A stretch of DNA of 64,000 bases. Origin: CAVYYW01 sp963772845. Its GTDB lineage: Bacteria; Bacillota; Bacilli; Bacillales; Sporolactobacillaceae. The notes below the pieces were generated by a model, which worked only from the letters and a program-made list of their open reading frames with translations, was not told the origin of the DNA and searched no databases. The position numbers were made by a program, and so were the translations under genes. Shown here piece by piece: positions 25,127 to 35,559 of this stretch (its first letter is position 1; each line of letters opens with the position of its first letter). The stretch spans positions 10,678 through 74,677 of the forward strand of contig CAVYYW010000042.1 of the NCBI GenBank assembly GCA_963772845.1, in the 5' to 3' direction.

Positions 25127-28100
25127 ATGCGGCGAATCATCCAGTTTTCTTTAAATAACAAATTTGCACTATGGCTTTTGACACTTATTGTGGTGGTGGC
25201 AGGGTTGTATTCAGCTACAACAATGAAAATGGAAACCTTACCGAATATCACGACACCGGTAATGACGGTTTCTGCAGCAGATCCTGGAGCGACTCCAGAG
25301 GAAGTTGATCAAGCAGTCACTCAGCCGATCGAGCAGGCTGTTCAAAATATTGCAGGCGTTGATACGGTTTCGTCCAGTTCATACAAAAATGCCTCGTCGG
25401 TTCAAGTTGAATTTAAATTTGATACAGACCTGGATAAAGCAGAAACGAAATTAAAAGAATCCATAAGCAACATTAAATTTCCCGATAACGTTCAAAATCC
25501 TAAAGTAACACGGATGTCCATTAACGCTTTTCCTATTATTACGTTAAGTGTTTCCAATCCTGATCATTCTCTTGCCAAGCTTACCGATACAGTAAATAAA
25601 AAATTGGTTCCTAACTTAAAAGGAATTGAAGGCGTTTCGGCAGTTGATGTCTCAGGTCAGGAAGTTAATGAAGTCGATCTTACGTTTAAGCAGGATCAAT
25701 TAAAGAAATATGGGTTAGATGAAAAAACGGTGCAAAACGTCATTCAAGGCGATAATGTTTCCTATCCACTAGGCCTTTATAATTTCAAAGATTCACAGCA
25801 ATCTGTTGTGATTGGCAGGAAGTTTACAAGTGTTGAGGATTTAAAAAATCTTCCTATCACTGCAGGGCAAGCGGGGCAGGCCAAGCACAAGGTCAATCTG
25901 CAGCTTCACAAGCATCACGCCCATCATCAGCGGGCTCGGCCACTGGCGGGAAACTGCCGACTGTTAAGCTTGGTGATCTTGCCCAAATAAAAAGTGCAGG
26001 AAAATCAGAGTCGATCAGCCGGACAAACGGTGAACCATCAATAGCCATCCAAGTCGTTAAATCATCTGATGCAAATACAGTAGATGTTGGAAATGCTGTA
26101 AATGATGAAATGACCAAGCTGAAGAAAGCAAATCCAGGCTTGCACATTACGACAACAATGGATCAGTCAAAACCGATTAAAGACTCGGTCAGAGCGATGC
26201 TTGAAAAAGCCATTCTTGGTGCGATTTTTGCAATGATTATCATTTTGCTATTTTTAAGGAATTTCAAATCGACGCTGATTTCCGTCGTGTCCATTCCTTT
26301 ATCTTTGTTAATAGGCATCATCATTTTAAAACAAATGAATATTACATTAAATATCATGACGCTTGGTGCAATGACGGTTGCCATTGGCCGGGTGGTTGAT
26401 GATTCCATAGTTGTTATCGAAAATATCTATAGGCGAATGTCACTTCCTGGCGAAAAGCTACAGGGAAAAGAACTAATAAGTGCGGCAACCCGAGAAATGT
26501 TTATGCCGATCATGAGTTCAACGATTGTAACGATTGCGGTATTCCTGCCGATGGGTCTAGTAACAGGAATGATTGGTCAGATCTTTTTACCATTTGCTTT
26601 AACGATCGTGTTTTCTTTACTTGCTTCCTTACTTGTGGCGATAACCATTGTTCCAATGCTTGCCCACAGTTTCTTTAAAAAAGGATTAAAGATAAAAGAA
26701 AAGCATGAGCCAAAGCCCTCGAAAGCGGCTGGGTTTTATAAGAAAGTATTAAACTGGAGTTTAAATCATAAATGGATCACGTCGATTGCAGCTGTATTGC
26801 TGCTTGTGGGTTCATTATGTCTTGTGCCATTTATCGGAGTCAGCTTCATTGGTTCCGATCAGCAAAAAATGGTGGCCGCAACTTACAGTCCGGGACCTGG
26901 TGAAACACTTGCGGATGTTAAGAAGGTTGGAACTGAGGCTGAGAAATATTTTAACGGCCGAAAGAATGTCAAGACCATCCAATATTCCATTGGCGGAAGC
27001 AATCCGATGGCTATGGGACAAGGGGAGAGTAACAATGCCTTATTCTATGTTCAGTATAATGATAAGACACCGAATTTCACAGCTGAACAGGATAAAGTCA
27101 TGGCCCATCTTAAAAAGATGACAGACAAAGGTACGTGGGGAACAATGGATTTCTCATCTACTGGAAGTTCGAATAATTTAACCGTCACGGCATTTGGCGA
27201 CAATATCGATCAGATTAAGCCGGTCATTAATAAGATTCAAGGGATAATGAAGAAGAATAAAAATCTTAAAAATGTCGATTCTTCTTTATCTAAGAACTAT
27301 GTGGAATACACATTAAACGTGGACCAAAAAAAATTAGCCCAGCTCGGTTTGACCACTGCCCAAATTGGTGCTTCACTCGGTCAGAATAATCAACAGCAGG
27401 TGCTGACGACCATTAAGAAAGATGGAAAAGACGTTAATGTGTATCTTGAGAGTGATACGAAGAATTATGACAGCATTAATGACTTAACAAATAATAAGAT
27501 CCAGTCACCACTGGGCAAATCTGTAAAAATATCAGATGTCGCCAAGGTGGAAAAGGGGGAAACCTCCGATACAATTACGCGTAAAAATGGTGATATATAT
27601 GCCAGTGTAACAGGTCAGGTGACATCGAAAGACGTTTCTTCAGTGAGTTCAACTGTGCAAAAACAAGTGGACAAATTAGACCTTCCTTCTGGCGTGAAAA
27701 CGTCCATGGGCGGCGTTACTGAAAACATTAACAGTTCCTTTAAACAGCTTGGCTTGGCAATGCTCGCTGCCATTGCGATTGTCTACTTGATTCTAGTGAT
27801 CACATTTGGCAGTGCACTCGCACCATTAGCGATTCTTTTCTCGCTGCCATTTGTCATTATCGGTGCATTTGTAGGGCTGTTCCTGACAGGTGAAACCATA
27901 AGTATTTCTGTAATGATCGGTGCGCTTATGCTGATTGGTATTGTCATCACCAACGCCATCGTGTTGATTGACAGGGTTATTCGCAAGGAAAAAGAAGGCC
28001 TGCCAACAAGAGAAGCAATCCTTGATGCGGCATCCATTCGCTTAAGACCGATTCTCATGACAGCTATTGCAACAATCGGTGCTCTATTGCCGCTTGCGAT

Positions 28101-28263
28101 CGGCCTTGAAGGGAATGGGGGATTAATTTCTAAGGGGTTAGGCATTTCAGTTATTGGCGGTATAACAAGCTCTACATTGTTAACCTTGATTATCGTGCCC
28201 CTCGTTTATGAATTATTTATGAGACGACGAAATAAAAAGCGATTGAACAAAGATCAAAACTAA
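25127..28263 (+). pseudogene. swrC: SwrC-type RND multidrug/surfactin exporter, frameshifted
   Basis: HAE1-type RND transporter of about 1046 residues if read through. It has an N-terminal TM1 (FALWLLTLIVVVAGLYSATTMKMETLPNITTPVMTV), a first porter domain, then TM2-TM6 with GRVVDDSIVVIENIYRR (the RND motif with charged relay residues), a second porter domain and TM7-12 (GIVITNAIVLIDRVIRKE). The first frame ends at 25990, but coding resumes in another frame from about 25883 (GQAQGQSAASQAS, then TVKLGDLAQIKSAGK), so one base is missing near 25883. B. subtilis SwrC has about 1065 residues and works with the membrane and no outer-membrane partner. It is controlled by the adjacent TetR. Confidence 0.85.
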
Positions 28264-28267
28264 CGGA

Positions 28268-28303
28268 ATCCCTAAGGGAACATTGTTCCTTTGGGGGTTT
28301 TTT
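28268..28303 (+). terminator. Terminator of swrC
   Basis: CCCTAAGGGAA/TTCCTTTGGGGG hairpin followed by TTTTTT. Confidence 0.8.
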
Positions 28304-28336
28304 ATGAAGTTTCATGGCCGCGTGTGAGCGTGTGAG

Positions 28337-28400
28337 CTTTCGACAAAATCCGGGGAATTCCGGGGCGTGACAGGCACTGTGATCACAGGCACTGTGATCC
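28337..28400 (+). repeat. Dispersed GACAGGCAC repeat (copy 2)
   Basis: CTTTCGACA, a duplicated CCGGGG, then CCGGGGCGTGACAGGCAC, with ACAGGCACTGTGATC repeated once more. The remainder of the gap 28401-28959 has a GCCGCTT/AAGCGGC hairpin with T run (28446-28476, terminator-like) and nothing else recognised. Confidence 0.75.
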
Positions 28401-28959
28401 ATTTGGGGATTTCTTTCGTTAGCTTAAATGAACACCCTTTTTTGTGCCGCTTTCTAAAAGAAGCGGCTTTTTATTTTAATTGATACATATATCTGAACAT
28501 TAAAATAAATTAATCGTGTGGCGTGATATCGTTTTAGTAAGACGTTTAGGGATAATAAACAAAGAAATGAGATCTAATTTAGGGTTTACCGATAGAATGT
28601 AATTACCCAGCGACAAATTTCCCGGGAAATTTGTCTAGTTAAGTCGATATTCTTAAGAGAAAGAGGGTATGACCCAAAATCCTAGGCAGGAGAAATTTGC
28701 AATGTGAAGAATAGATAGTTTAAGAGTAGTTTTGTCTTGGCATTAGCAAGATAACAAAGTGCTTTCTCTTCAATTTTATGAGGAAATAGAAGGTCCAATC
28801 CTGGATTTTCTTACACTGAAGCTAGCAAAGAATGTATCGTGCAAGTTATTTAAAAACGGGAAAAGTAGAACAGTCGCGCTCTGAGAGTCTAGATCTATCA
28901 GTATTACTTTCTAAATTGTGACAGTGATTAGGTTAATTAAATGGAAGGAGAGATTCGTA

Positions 28960-29370
28960 ATGGGCAAAGTTACCCCTTTTTTAATGTTCGAAGGAAACGC
29001 GGAAGAAGCTATGAATTACTATACCTCTTTAATTGAACAATCGGAAATTGTTAGAGTTGCACGTTATGGAGCAAACGAAGCAGGTGAAGAAGGAAGTATC
29101 ATGCAAGCGGTATTTTCATTAAAAGGGCAGGAAATTATGTGCATTGATAGCGCTGTTAAGCACGACTTTTCTTTTACACCCTCAATATCTTTGTTTATTG
29201 AATGTGATTCTGAAGAAGAAGTGAATCGGCTTTATGAAAATTTGGCAAAAGGCGGGAGTATTCTCATGCCAATGGATGCTTACCCTTTTAGTCAGAAATT
29301 CGGATGGGTAGTAGATAAGTTTGGTGTGTCATGGCAGTTGAACCTTCCAAAAGACATTTCGGAAACTTAA
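28960..29370 (+). CDS. PhnB/3-demethylubiquinone-methyltransferase-like VOC protein
   Basis: 136 residues with the PhnB-like VOC pattern: KVTPFLMFEGNAEEAMNYYTSLIEQSEIVRVARYG at the N-terminus, FSLKGQEIMCIDS, FTPSISLFIECDSEEEVNRLYENLAKGG, and FGWVVDKFGVSWQLNLP at the end. The start 28960 is chosen from AAGGAG 9 bp upstream; the frame opens at 28918. The catalytic role of such stand-alone proteins is not established. Confidence 0.85.
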   Translation: MGKVTPFLMFEGNAEEAMNYYTSLIEQSEIVRVARYGANEAGEEGSIMQAVFSLKGQEIMCIDSAVKHDFSFTPSISLFIECDSEEEVNRLYENLAKGGSILMPMDAYPFSQKFGWVVDKFGVSWQLNLPKDISET

Positions 29371-29409
29371 AAAAGCTGGGAGAGATCAATTCTCTCCCAG
29401 CTTTTTTGT
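29371..29409 (+). terminator. Terminator
   Basis: AAAAAGCTGGGAGAGA/TCTCTCCCAGCTTTTT hairpin between convergent genes. Confidence 0.92.
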
Positions 29410-29413
29410 GACA

Positions 29414-29448
29414 GCTTTCGACATAGACCGGGGCGTGACAGGCACCCC
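29414..29448 (+). repeat. Dispersed GACAGGCAC repeat (copy 3)
   Basis: GCTTTCGACATAGA followed by CCGGGGCGTGACAGGCAC, directly before the stop of the minus-strand SDR gene. Confidence 0.75.
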
Positions 29449-29462
29449 CTTTCCTTTATCTC

Positions 29463-30215
29463 CTACGATCCACGTATGGGTAAACTAGGATCCTTGAGTT
29501 GAAATTCATAGGTAATGCCGTCAACAAGGCCAACCACTTTATCGCTGTCATACAAATCAAGCATAAAACCAGCCATTTGTTTAGCTGTGTGAAATTTTGG
29601 AATAGAGCCCTCGTATTCGAAATTATCAAGATCCATTGAGCGCTGAGCGAATTCTGTCTCTGTTGCTGCCGGAGCGAGCACCTTTGCCTGCATTTTAGCG
29701 CCTTTTCCTTTCAGCTCTTGAGCAAGACCCTCAGTAAAGGCACTAACGTAGAATTTCGTCGCACAATAGGTAACTGCATCGGCAACAATCGTGTAACCGC
29801 CGCCTGAGGAAACATTAATAAGCTGAGTTCCTTCAATGTTTTCGTAGTCTCTGGCAAAAAGAGAGGAGAGGATTGTTAAAGCTTCGATGTTTAAATGAAG
29901 CATATCCCCAATCTTATCCAGGTTCTGTTCAGCTACTGAAGCGAAATTACCAAACCCTGCATTGTTAACCCAGGTTTCAATTTGAAAATCCTTGAGACTT
30001 TCGTAAAACTTATAGGCATTGTCTGGAATGGACAGGTCAGTGGTTCGAATAACGACATCAGAATCCTTATTGATTTTCGCAACCTCTGACTTTAATTCTT
30101 CAAGTTTATCTTCTCGGCGTGCAGCAATAATTAAGTTTTTTCCGCGAGCCGCCAAAGCAAGAGCTGTTTCGTAGCCGATCCCTGAACTGGCACCTGTGAT
30201 TACTGAGTATTTCAT
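29463..30215 (-). CDS. Short-chain dehydrogenase/reductase
   Basis: 250-residue classical SDR: GASSGIG (residues 8-14) for NAD(P) binding, NNAG (about 88-91), the catalytic Ser in NVSSGGG (about 138) and YCATK (about 152-156). NAARR-like IIAARREDKL suggests NADP preference. GGAGG precedes the ATG. It is transcribed from a MerR-type promoter divergent from the merR gene next door, so the pair probably forms a stress- or aldehyde-responsive module as in adhR-like systems. The substrate is unknown. Confidence 0.88.
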   Translation of the reverse strand: MKYSVITGASSGIGYETALALAARGKNLIIAARREDKLEELKSEVAKINKDSDVVIRTTDLSIPDNAYKFYESLKDFQIETWVNNAGFGNFASVAEQNLDKIGDMLHLNIEALTILSSLFARDYENIEGTQLINVSSGGGYTIVADAVTYCATKFYVSAFTEGLAQELKGKGAKMQAKVLAPAATETEFAQRSMDLDNFEYEGSIPKFHTAKQMAGFMLDLYDSDKVVGLVDGITYEFQLKDPSLPIRGS

Positions 30216-30268
30216 TTGATTGCCTCCTTGATTTTTAATTCGTTTACCTATTCAGTTGATATGGTGTT

Positions 30269-30299
30269 ATTATAATGTTTAGAGTGAACTCTAAGTCAA
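30269..30299 (-). promoter_or_regulatory. MerR-type promoter of the SDR gene
   Basis: On the minus strand TTGACT (30294-30299) and TATAAT (30269-30274) are separated by 19 bp, the long spacer typical of MerR-activated promoters. The spacer region contains the perfect dyad TTAGAGT-TC-ACTCTAA (30279-30294). Confidence 0.9.
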
Positions 30300-30343
30300 A
30301 TCATAATCTGCTGAGGTTAAACAGAGGAATCTGGAGGAAAAGT

Positions 30344-30700
30344 ATGTACTCAATCAGTGAAGCATCTAAATTACTAGAAGTAAGTACCCACACGTTGCGG
30401 TATTATGAAAAGGAACAGCTAATAGAGCCAGACCGCAGCCAGCACGGCGAGAGAATTTATAATGATAATCACATAAAATGGCTTGAATTCGTGATGAAAT
30501 TAAGGCAAACTCAGATGCCAATTATGAAAATAAGAGAATATGCCCGATTATATAAAGAAGGCGATCAAACCTCGGATGCACGTTTAAAGCTACTTGAAGA
30601 TCATCGCAGCTCAATTCAAGCACAGCTAAGTAATTTAGTAACGACAGATAAAATGCTCGAGAAGAAAATCGCAGCATACAAGGCCTTTATTAGCGTCTAA
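30344..30700 (+). CDS. MerR-family transcriptional regulator
   Basis: 118 residues: YSISEASKLLEVSTHTLRYYEKEQLIEPDR is the MerR helix-turn-helix and wing, followed by the dimerisation coiled coil (about residues 75-115). No metal-binding cysteines are seen at the C-terminus, so it belongs to the non-metal AdhR/YraB-like branch. The start 30344 is selected by GGAGG upstream; the frame opens at 30275, which would overlap the divergent promoter. It is expected to activate the SDR gene through the dyad at 30279-30294. Confidence 0.9.
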   Translation: MYSISEASKLLEVSTHTLRYYEKEQLIEPDRSQHGERIYNDNHIKWLEFVMKLRQTQMPIMKIREYARLYKEGDQTSDARLKLLEDHRSSIQAQLSNLVTTDKMLEKKIAAYKAFISV

Positions 30701-30731
30701 ATGTGTTTTGGCATAAAGTTTAAATGAAGCA

Positions 30732-30769
30732 AAAAGATGGCAGCTTAATTATCGGCTGCCATCTTTTTA
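30732..30769 (+). terminator. Terminator of the merR gene
   Basis: AAAAAGATGGCAGC/GCTGCCATCTTTTT hairpin. Confidence 0.9.
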
Positions 30770-30791
30770 TATAGATATTAACGCTCAGGGG

Positions 30792-30840
30792 GATTCGACA
30801 AAAACCGGGGCGTGACAGGCACCTAACCTAGGCACCTAAC
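30792..30840 (+). repeat. Dispersed GACAGGCAC repeat (copy 4)
   Basis: ATTCGACAAAAA, then CCGGGGCGTGACAGGCAC, with AGGCACCTAACCT occurring twice. It abuts the stop codon of the next minus-strand gene. Confidence 0.75.
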
Positions 30841-31320
30841 CTAACTTAAATACATCGTATACCCCATATAAAGCGTAGCGAGTGTAATGAGTATCATGAA
30901 AACATGTTCGACAGATCCGCCAGTCCGGGTATAAAGCGGCAGTCTGACCTTAAGCTTAATCGGCCAAAGAAAGGCGATGCCTCTGGTAGTTGCTGCATCA
31001 AGTAATAAATGACTGGCAATACCGATGAGAAGGCCGGAGCGTATACCAGTTGGGACTGAAAAAAATGATAAAACAGCACCCAGAGCAATCATAAACAACA
31101 GGCTATGCGTGACTGTCCGATGACCAAACAATAGGCGGATAATGTGGGAAAGCAGCGGCAATTTGCGGCCGATTTTCGATCCGGTATGGCAAATATCCGG
31201 AATAATTGCGCCGATTATGCAGGCGCCAAGAAAAAACGGGTTGTTTGGAAACATGTCTGAAAAGAATTGAGCTGCCTCTCCAGCAGCCAATCCAGCAATA
31301 ATATGTGTTTTTCCTGTCAT
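30841..31320 (-). CDS. YdjM-family membrane metal-dependent hydrolase-like protein
   Basis: 159 residues. It begins MTGKTHIIAGLAAGEAA with the conserved early His, then IGAIIPDICHTGSKIGR (Asp and His), FGHRTVTHSLLF (R-x-x-T-H-S) and SHLLLDAATTRGI (H-x-x-x-D), the signature of PF04307 proteins. Four hydrophobic segments are predicted. The family was named as possible hydrolases; the activity is unproven. Confidence 0.85.
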   Translation of the reverse strand: MTGKTHIIAGLAAGEAAQFFSDMFPNNPFFLGACIIGAIIPDICHTGSKIGRKLPLLSHIIRLLFGHRTVTHSLLFMIALGAVLSFFSVPTGIRSGLLIGIASHLLLDAATTRGIAFLWPIKLKVRLPLYTRTGGSVEHVFMILITLATLYMGYTMYLS

Positions 31321-31476
31321 TGCAATGATCCTTTCTCTTGCTGTTCTAATCTTAGAGGTACGAACACTGTTCCTATCATATCATTTTTCAAAGCGAATTT
31401 ACGATAGGATTTAAGTCACAGAAGTAAGCAGAAAGGAGGAAAGTGTGCATTATGTGGAGCAGAAATTAATCAAATC

Positions 31477-31541
31477 AAAAAACGCCGGGGCATGTGAATG
31501 CCTCGACGTTTTTCGACATATTCCGGGGCGTGACAGGCACG
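31477..31541. repeat. Hairpin plus dispersed GACAGGCAC repeat (copy 5)
   Basis: AAAAACGCCGGGGCAT/ATGCCTCGACGTTTTT (31478-31514) is a bidirectional terminator-like stem. It runs into TTTTTCGACATATT and CCGGGGCGTGACAGGCAC (31509-31541). The gap 31321-31549 has no gene. Confidence 0.75.
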
Positions 31542-31549
31542 AACTACAA

Positions 31550-32308
31550 CTACATCCCTTCCTTGATGCCTCCCTTGACGAGAAGCCAGTTTGCTGGGTA
31601 GCTTGTTGCTGTCCCCAGGATCATCGCAACCTGCATCATAAACCAATAGATGGCAGTGTTCGGTTCTGGCGGTTTGGTAAACAATAGATAGTGAGCGATA
31701 GCCATCCAGCCGAACATGCCAATTTCAAAGGCAATCAAAGACAGCGTATCCGCTTTAATCGCTTCTACAAAGCCTTTTCCCCAGCTCATGCTTCCACCCA
31801 TTTTCCGGTCCATCGGGACAATTGAAAAAACCTGAAAAAAGACCCCGAAAATATAAGCAAGAATAAATTCAACCGTATAGTGAGCAAAAAGAGTTGATCC
31901 GGCTATGGTGAGTCCGGTTAACAGGACAAATGGTGCGCCAACGGCATCACCCATGGTACACCCGCTGGAACAATGACTTGTTGAAACAAAGACACTTTGC
32001 CAAAACGGTTTATCGCCATGCATGCTTTCGTGGTCGTGCCCTTCATGTGAGCTATGATCGTGCTCATGATCATGATCGCTATGATTGCTGTTTGCTTTTG
32101 ACCGGCCCATCACCCAGTAAAACCAGATGGCGAATGGTCCTAAATAAAGACCCTGAATCGGCCAAACAATATTCATAATGGTCATCGGCTGAGGGTTTTT
32201 CATCACGTCTATAAGGATCACCAAGGCAGATATGATGCCGATAATAATTGTAATATAAGATATAATCCTGATCGTATCGATTGCTCTCACTCCTTTTAAA
32301 AAAGTCAT
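31550..32308 (-). CDS. DUF4396 membrane protein with His-rich loop (copper-linked)
   Basis: About 250 residues: two hydrophobic segments, a His/Asp-rich loop (HSDHDHEHDHSSHEGHDHE, about residues 76-94), then VSTSHCSSGCTMGDAVGAPF with three closely spaced Cys/His positions, and further membrane segments. DUF4396 proteins are often found near csoR/copA, as here, where it is divergent from csoR and has a CsoR-like operator in front. The true start is unclear: the ATG at 32308 has no good RBS, whereas AAAGGAG lies inside the frame at codons 5-7. A role in copper or other metal handling is inferred from context and the metal-ligand residues. Confidence 0.75.
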   Translation of the reverse strand: MTFLKGVRAIDTIRIISYITIIIGIISALVILIDVMKNPQPMTIMNIVWPIQGLYLGPFAIWFYWVMGRSKANSNHSDHDHEHDHSSHEGHDHESMHGDKPFWQSVFVSTSHCSSGCTMGDAVGAPFVLLTGLTIAGSTLFAHYTVEFILAYIFGVFFQVFSIVPMDRKMGGSMSWGKGFVEAIKADTLSLIAFEIGMFGWMAIAHYLLFTKPPEPNTAIYWFMMQVAMILGTATSYPANWLLVKGGIKEGM

Positions 32309-32316
32309 GGTTCAGC

Positions 32317-32334
32317 TATACCCCCTGCCCGTAA
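32317..32334 (-). promoter_or_regulatory. CsoR-like operator before the DUF4396 gene
   Basis: TATACCCCCTGCCCGTAA (plus strand) resembles the TACCC/GGGTA core of CsoR sites and mirrors the site before csoR. Confidence 0.6.
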
Positions 32335-32434
32335 ATTTAAACTTGCGAATAAAAACCAAGCGATCTATCATTTTTTTTAAACATAAAGCTTATATTTAAT
32401 AATAAATAACATCAAAACTTAAGAGGTAAATAAG

Positions 32435-32463
32435 TTGATCAGAATACTATACGGGGGTATACT
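32435..32463 (+). promoter_or_regulatory. csoR promoter overlapped by CsoR operator
   Basis: TTGATC (32435-32440), 17 bp, TATACT (32458-32463). The palindrome TATACGGGGGTATA (32449-32462) covers the spacer and -10 box. Confidence 0.8.
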
Positions 32464-32488
32464 GTGATTATAAGCCGAGGTGATATTG

Positions 32489-32812
32489 ATGGACGATAAA
32501 CAAATTGAAGATTTAATGCAGCCCGATAAAAAACCAGCTGTCCCCCGAACGGATCAGGAAAAACAACAGATGATTAACCGTTTGAAACGGATAGAAGGAC
32601 AGATCAGAGGAATTCAAAAAATGGTTGAAGATGACCGCTATTGTGTTGATGTCCTTATCCAGATATCAGCGATCCAAGCGGCTCTTAAGAAAGTGGGCTT
32701 TTCTCTTATGGAGAGGCATACGAAATCATGTGTCAGTCATGCGATTATGGAAGGCAATGGCGATCATCATATTGATGAACTTTTAAAAGTCATGCAGCAA
32801 TTTACGAAATAG
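32489..32812 (+). CDS. csoR: Copper-sensing repressor CsoR
   Basis: 107-residue four-helix repressor of the CsoR/RcnR family, which binds Cu(I) and releases the cop promoter. The ligands are present: Cys in DDRYCVDVL, His in MERHTKSC and Cys in the same stretch, the C-H-C set. EGQIRGIQKMVEDDRYC is the family signature. The start 32489 has GAGGTG upstream; a GTG at 32480 is less likely. It is followed 22 bp later by copA and presumably regulates copA, copZ and itself. Confidence 0.93.
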   Translation: MDDKQIEDLMQPDKKPAVPRTDQEKQQMINRLKRIEGQIRGIQKMVEDDRYCVDVLIQISAIQAALKKVGFSLMERHTKSCVSHAIMEGNGDHHIDELLKVMQQFTK

Positions 32813-32834
32813 ATTTGGCCGGGAGGTGACAGCT

Positions 32835-35232
32835 GTGCCAGAGACAAAAGAACTCTCGCTTAATATTACCGGGATGACATGTGCAGCGTGTTCGGCCCGT
32901 ATTGAAAAGGTATTAAATAAGATGGATGGCGTTGAGGCAAACGTCAATTTGGCTTTAGAAAGTGCAAAGGTTACGATTGATCCTGAAAAAAAACAGACGG
33001 AAGACATTGTGGCACGTATTGAAAAAATCGGCTACGGTGTTCGTCCAGAGAAAGCGGAATTTGATATTAGGGGAATGACTTGCGCTTCTTGCTCTCAGCG
33101 TATTGAAAAGGTATTAAATAAAATGACCGGCATTGAGCTGGCCACAGTTAATCTGGCAACAGAGTCTGCAAAGGTTGAATATCTTGCCGGAAGTGTGTCA
33201 GAAGACGATATTACTGCAAAAGTGAAAAAACTCGGCTATGAGGCTATTCCAAAAAAAGATTCAGCAGAGCAGGAAGATTATAGAGAGCAGGAATTTCAGC
33301 AAAAGCTCCGTAAATTTGTGATCTCAGCGGTGTTAACCCTGCCTTTTGTATATATGATGATTGCGCAGGTTACAGGATTACCAATGCCAGCCATCTTCGA
33401 AAACGAATGGGTCCAGCTTATACTTGCCGGTGCTGTTCAATTTTATATTGGCGGTCAATTTTATGTTGGTGCATTCCGAGCGCTGCAAAATAAAAGTGCA
33501 AACATGGATGTGCTCGTTGCTCTGGGAACATCTGCTGCTTATCTCTACAGCCTGTATGGTGTGATCCGGTCGGTTATTGAGCCATCCTTTAATCCAGATT
33601 TATATTTTGAAACGAGTGCGATTTTGATCACCTTGATTTTGTTAGGGAAATTATTTGAAGCCCGGTCAAAGGGTCGTACAACCATGGCCATTAAGTCGTT
33701 GTTAGACCTGCAAGCGAAAGAAGCGACGGTCATTCGTGATGAAAAAGAAATGAGTATACCGGTTGATCAGGTTGTCATTGGAGACATTCTGATTGTTAAA
33801 CCAGGCGAAAAAATTCCTGTTGATGGCAGCGTTATTGATGGCCGCTCAGCGATTGATGAATCGATGATTACCGGCGAATCGATCCCAGTTGAAAAGACAG
33901 AGGGCGACAGTCTTATTGGGTCGACGATTAACAAAAACGGAACACTTAAGGTTAAAGCGGAAAAAGTCGGTAAGGATACGGCTCTGGCTGGTATCGTAAA
34001 AATTGTAAAAGAAGCGCAGGGAACCAAAGCCCCTATCCAAAGAATGGCGGATGTCATCTCGGGAATCTTTGTCCCAATTGTCGTAGGGATTGCTTTTGTT
34101 ACTTTTCTCATATGGATTACAGTTGTTTCACCCGGTCAGTGGCCAGCAGCTTTGGACGCAGGAATTGCGGTTCTCGTGATCGCCTGTCCATGTGCCCTGG
34201 GACTTGCCACGCCAACCTCCATTATGGTGGGTACAGGAAAGGGAGCAGAGCTCGGTGTCCTCTTTAAAGGCGGGGAGTACTTGGAGACAACACACAAGCT
34301 AGATGCGATTTTACTGGACAAAACAGGAACGATAACGAAGGGGAAACCCGAAGTCACTGACTTTATTGCATTTAATGAAGATCAAGAACAACTATTATTA
34401 GAGGTAAGTGCTGCTGAAAAAACGTCTGAACATCCGCTTGCTCAGGCGATCGTGAACTATGAAAACACTCAAATTGCGGGGCAGGCTGAAGTTAAGAATT
34501 TTGAAGCGATTCCAGGCTATGGCATTCAGGCGGACGTCAACGGCAAAAAGATTCTGATCGGGACACGTAAGCTAATGAACGAACGTGGAATTTCATTTCA
34601 GACGCACGAAGATCAGATGAAGACATTGGAGTCAGAAGGAAAGACAGCCATGTTTATTGCGGGAGAGCACCAGCATCAGAGGGATCGTTGCAGTTGCAGA
34701 CACGATTAAAGAATCTTCTAAGCAGGCAGTTGAACAATTGAAAGCATTAGGTCTTGAGGTATATATGGTCACTGGTGACAATGAACGAACAGCCAAGGCG
34801 ATTGCCAAACAGGCAGGCATTGATCATGTCTTCGCTGAAGTTCTGCCTGAGAATAAGGCGGAAAAAGTAAAAGAGCTTCAGGCAAAAGGTCAAAAGGTAG
34901 CGATGGTGGGAGACGGCATCAATGATGCACCAGCACTTGCTGCAGCGGATATCGGGATGGCCATTGGCACGGGGACGGATGTTGCGATTGAAACAGCTGA
35001 CGTCACCTTAGTTGGCGGTGATCTTGAACACATTCCGAAAGCGATCTCGCTCAGCCGGCAGACGATGAAAAATATTCGCCAAAATTTATTCTGGGCACTC
35101 TTCTACAATACAATCGGCATACCAATTGCTGCGATTGGACTACTTGCACCATGGGTTGCAGGAGCAGCAATGGCGTTCAGCTCTGTTACCGTTGTAGCGA
35201 ATGCATTACGGTTAAAGAGGGTAAAGGTATAA
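32835..35232 (+). pseudogene. copA: Copper-exporting P1B-type ATPase CopA, frameshifted
   Basis: About 800 residues if read through. Two N-terminal heavy-metal-associated domains (GMTCAACS and GMTCASCS) are followed by TM helices, the phosphatase TGES motif (ITGESIPVEK), the metal-channel CPC in IACPCALGLATPTS, the phosphorylation site DKTGTITKG, the HP motif (SEHPLAQ) and the hinge MVTGDNERTAKAIA with GDGINDAPALAAADIG. The frame is broken at about 34665-34685, where GEHQH passes to RGIVAVADTI in another frame; one extra base explains it. Start GTG 32835 with GGGAGG. As written the protein stops just before the second half of the P domain. Confidence 0.9.
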
Positions 35233-35304
35233 TAAGCGAGAATGAAAATCTGCGCAGGAATGACCTGTCATTGATTATTAATTTTTAAAAAGGAGAATGC
35301 AGAT

Positions 35305-35508
35305 ATGGAAACAGCAACATTAGAGGTTAAAGGTATGACTTGCGGACACTGTGAGGCTTCAGTAAAAGGAGCATTAAAAGAATCCGGAGCGGAAGACGTT
35401 AAGGTTGATCTAGATACTGGTAAAGTAGATGTGAATTACGATAAGGAAAAAGTATCAATGGATCAAATGAAGGAAGCGATTGAAGAGCAAGGATACGATG
35501 TCGTTTAA
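35305..35508 (+). CDS. copZ: Copper chaperone CopZ
   Basis: 67-residue HMA domain with the Cu(I)-binding GMTCGHCEAS motif (Cys12/Cys15) and the beta-alpha-beta-beta-alpha-beta length. It passes copper to CopA. AAGGAG precedes the ATG. It follows copA by 72 bp and ends the cop operon. Confidence 0.95.
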   Translation: METATLEVKGMTCGHCEASVKGALKESGAEDVKVDLDTGKVDVNYDKEKVSMDQMKEAIEEQGYDVV

Positions 35509-35512
35509 TAGC

Positions 35513-35553
35513 TAAAAGCCCGATTGGATGATTGATCCAATCGGGCTTTTATT
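35513..35553 (+). terminator. Terminator of the cop operon
   Basis: AAAAGCCCGATTGGAT/ATCCAATCGGGCTTTT perfect hairpin. Confidence 0.92.
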
Positions 35554-35559
35554 AACTGC

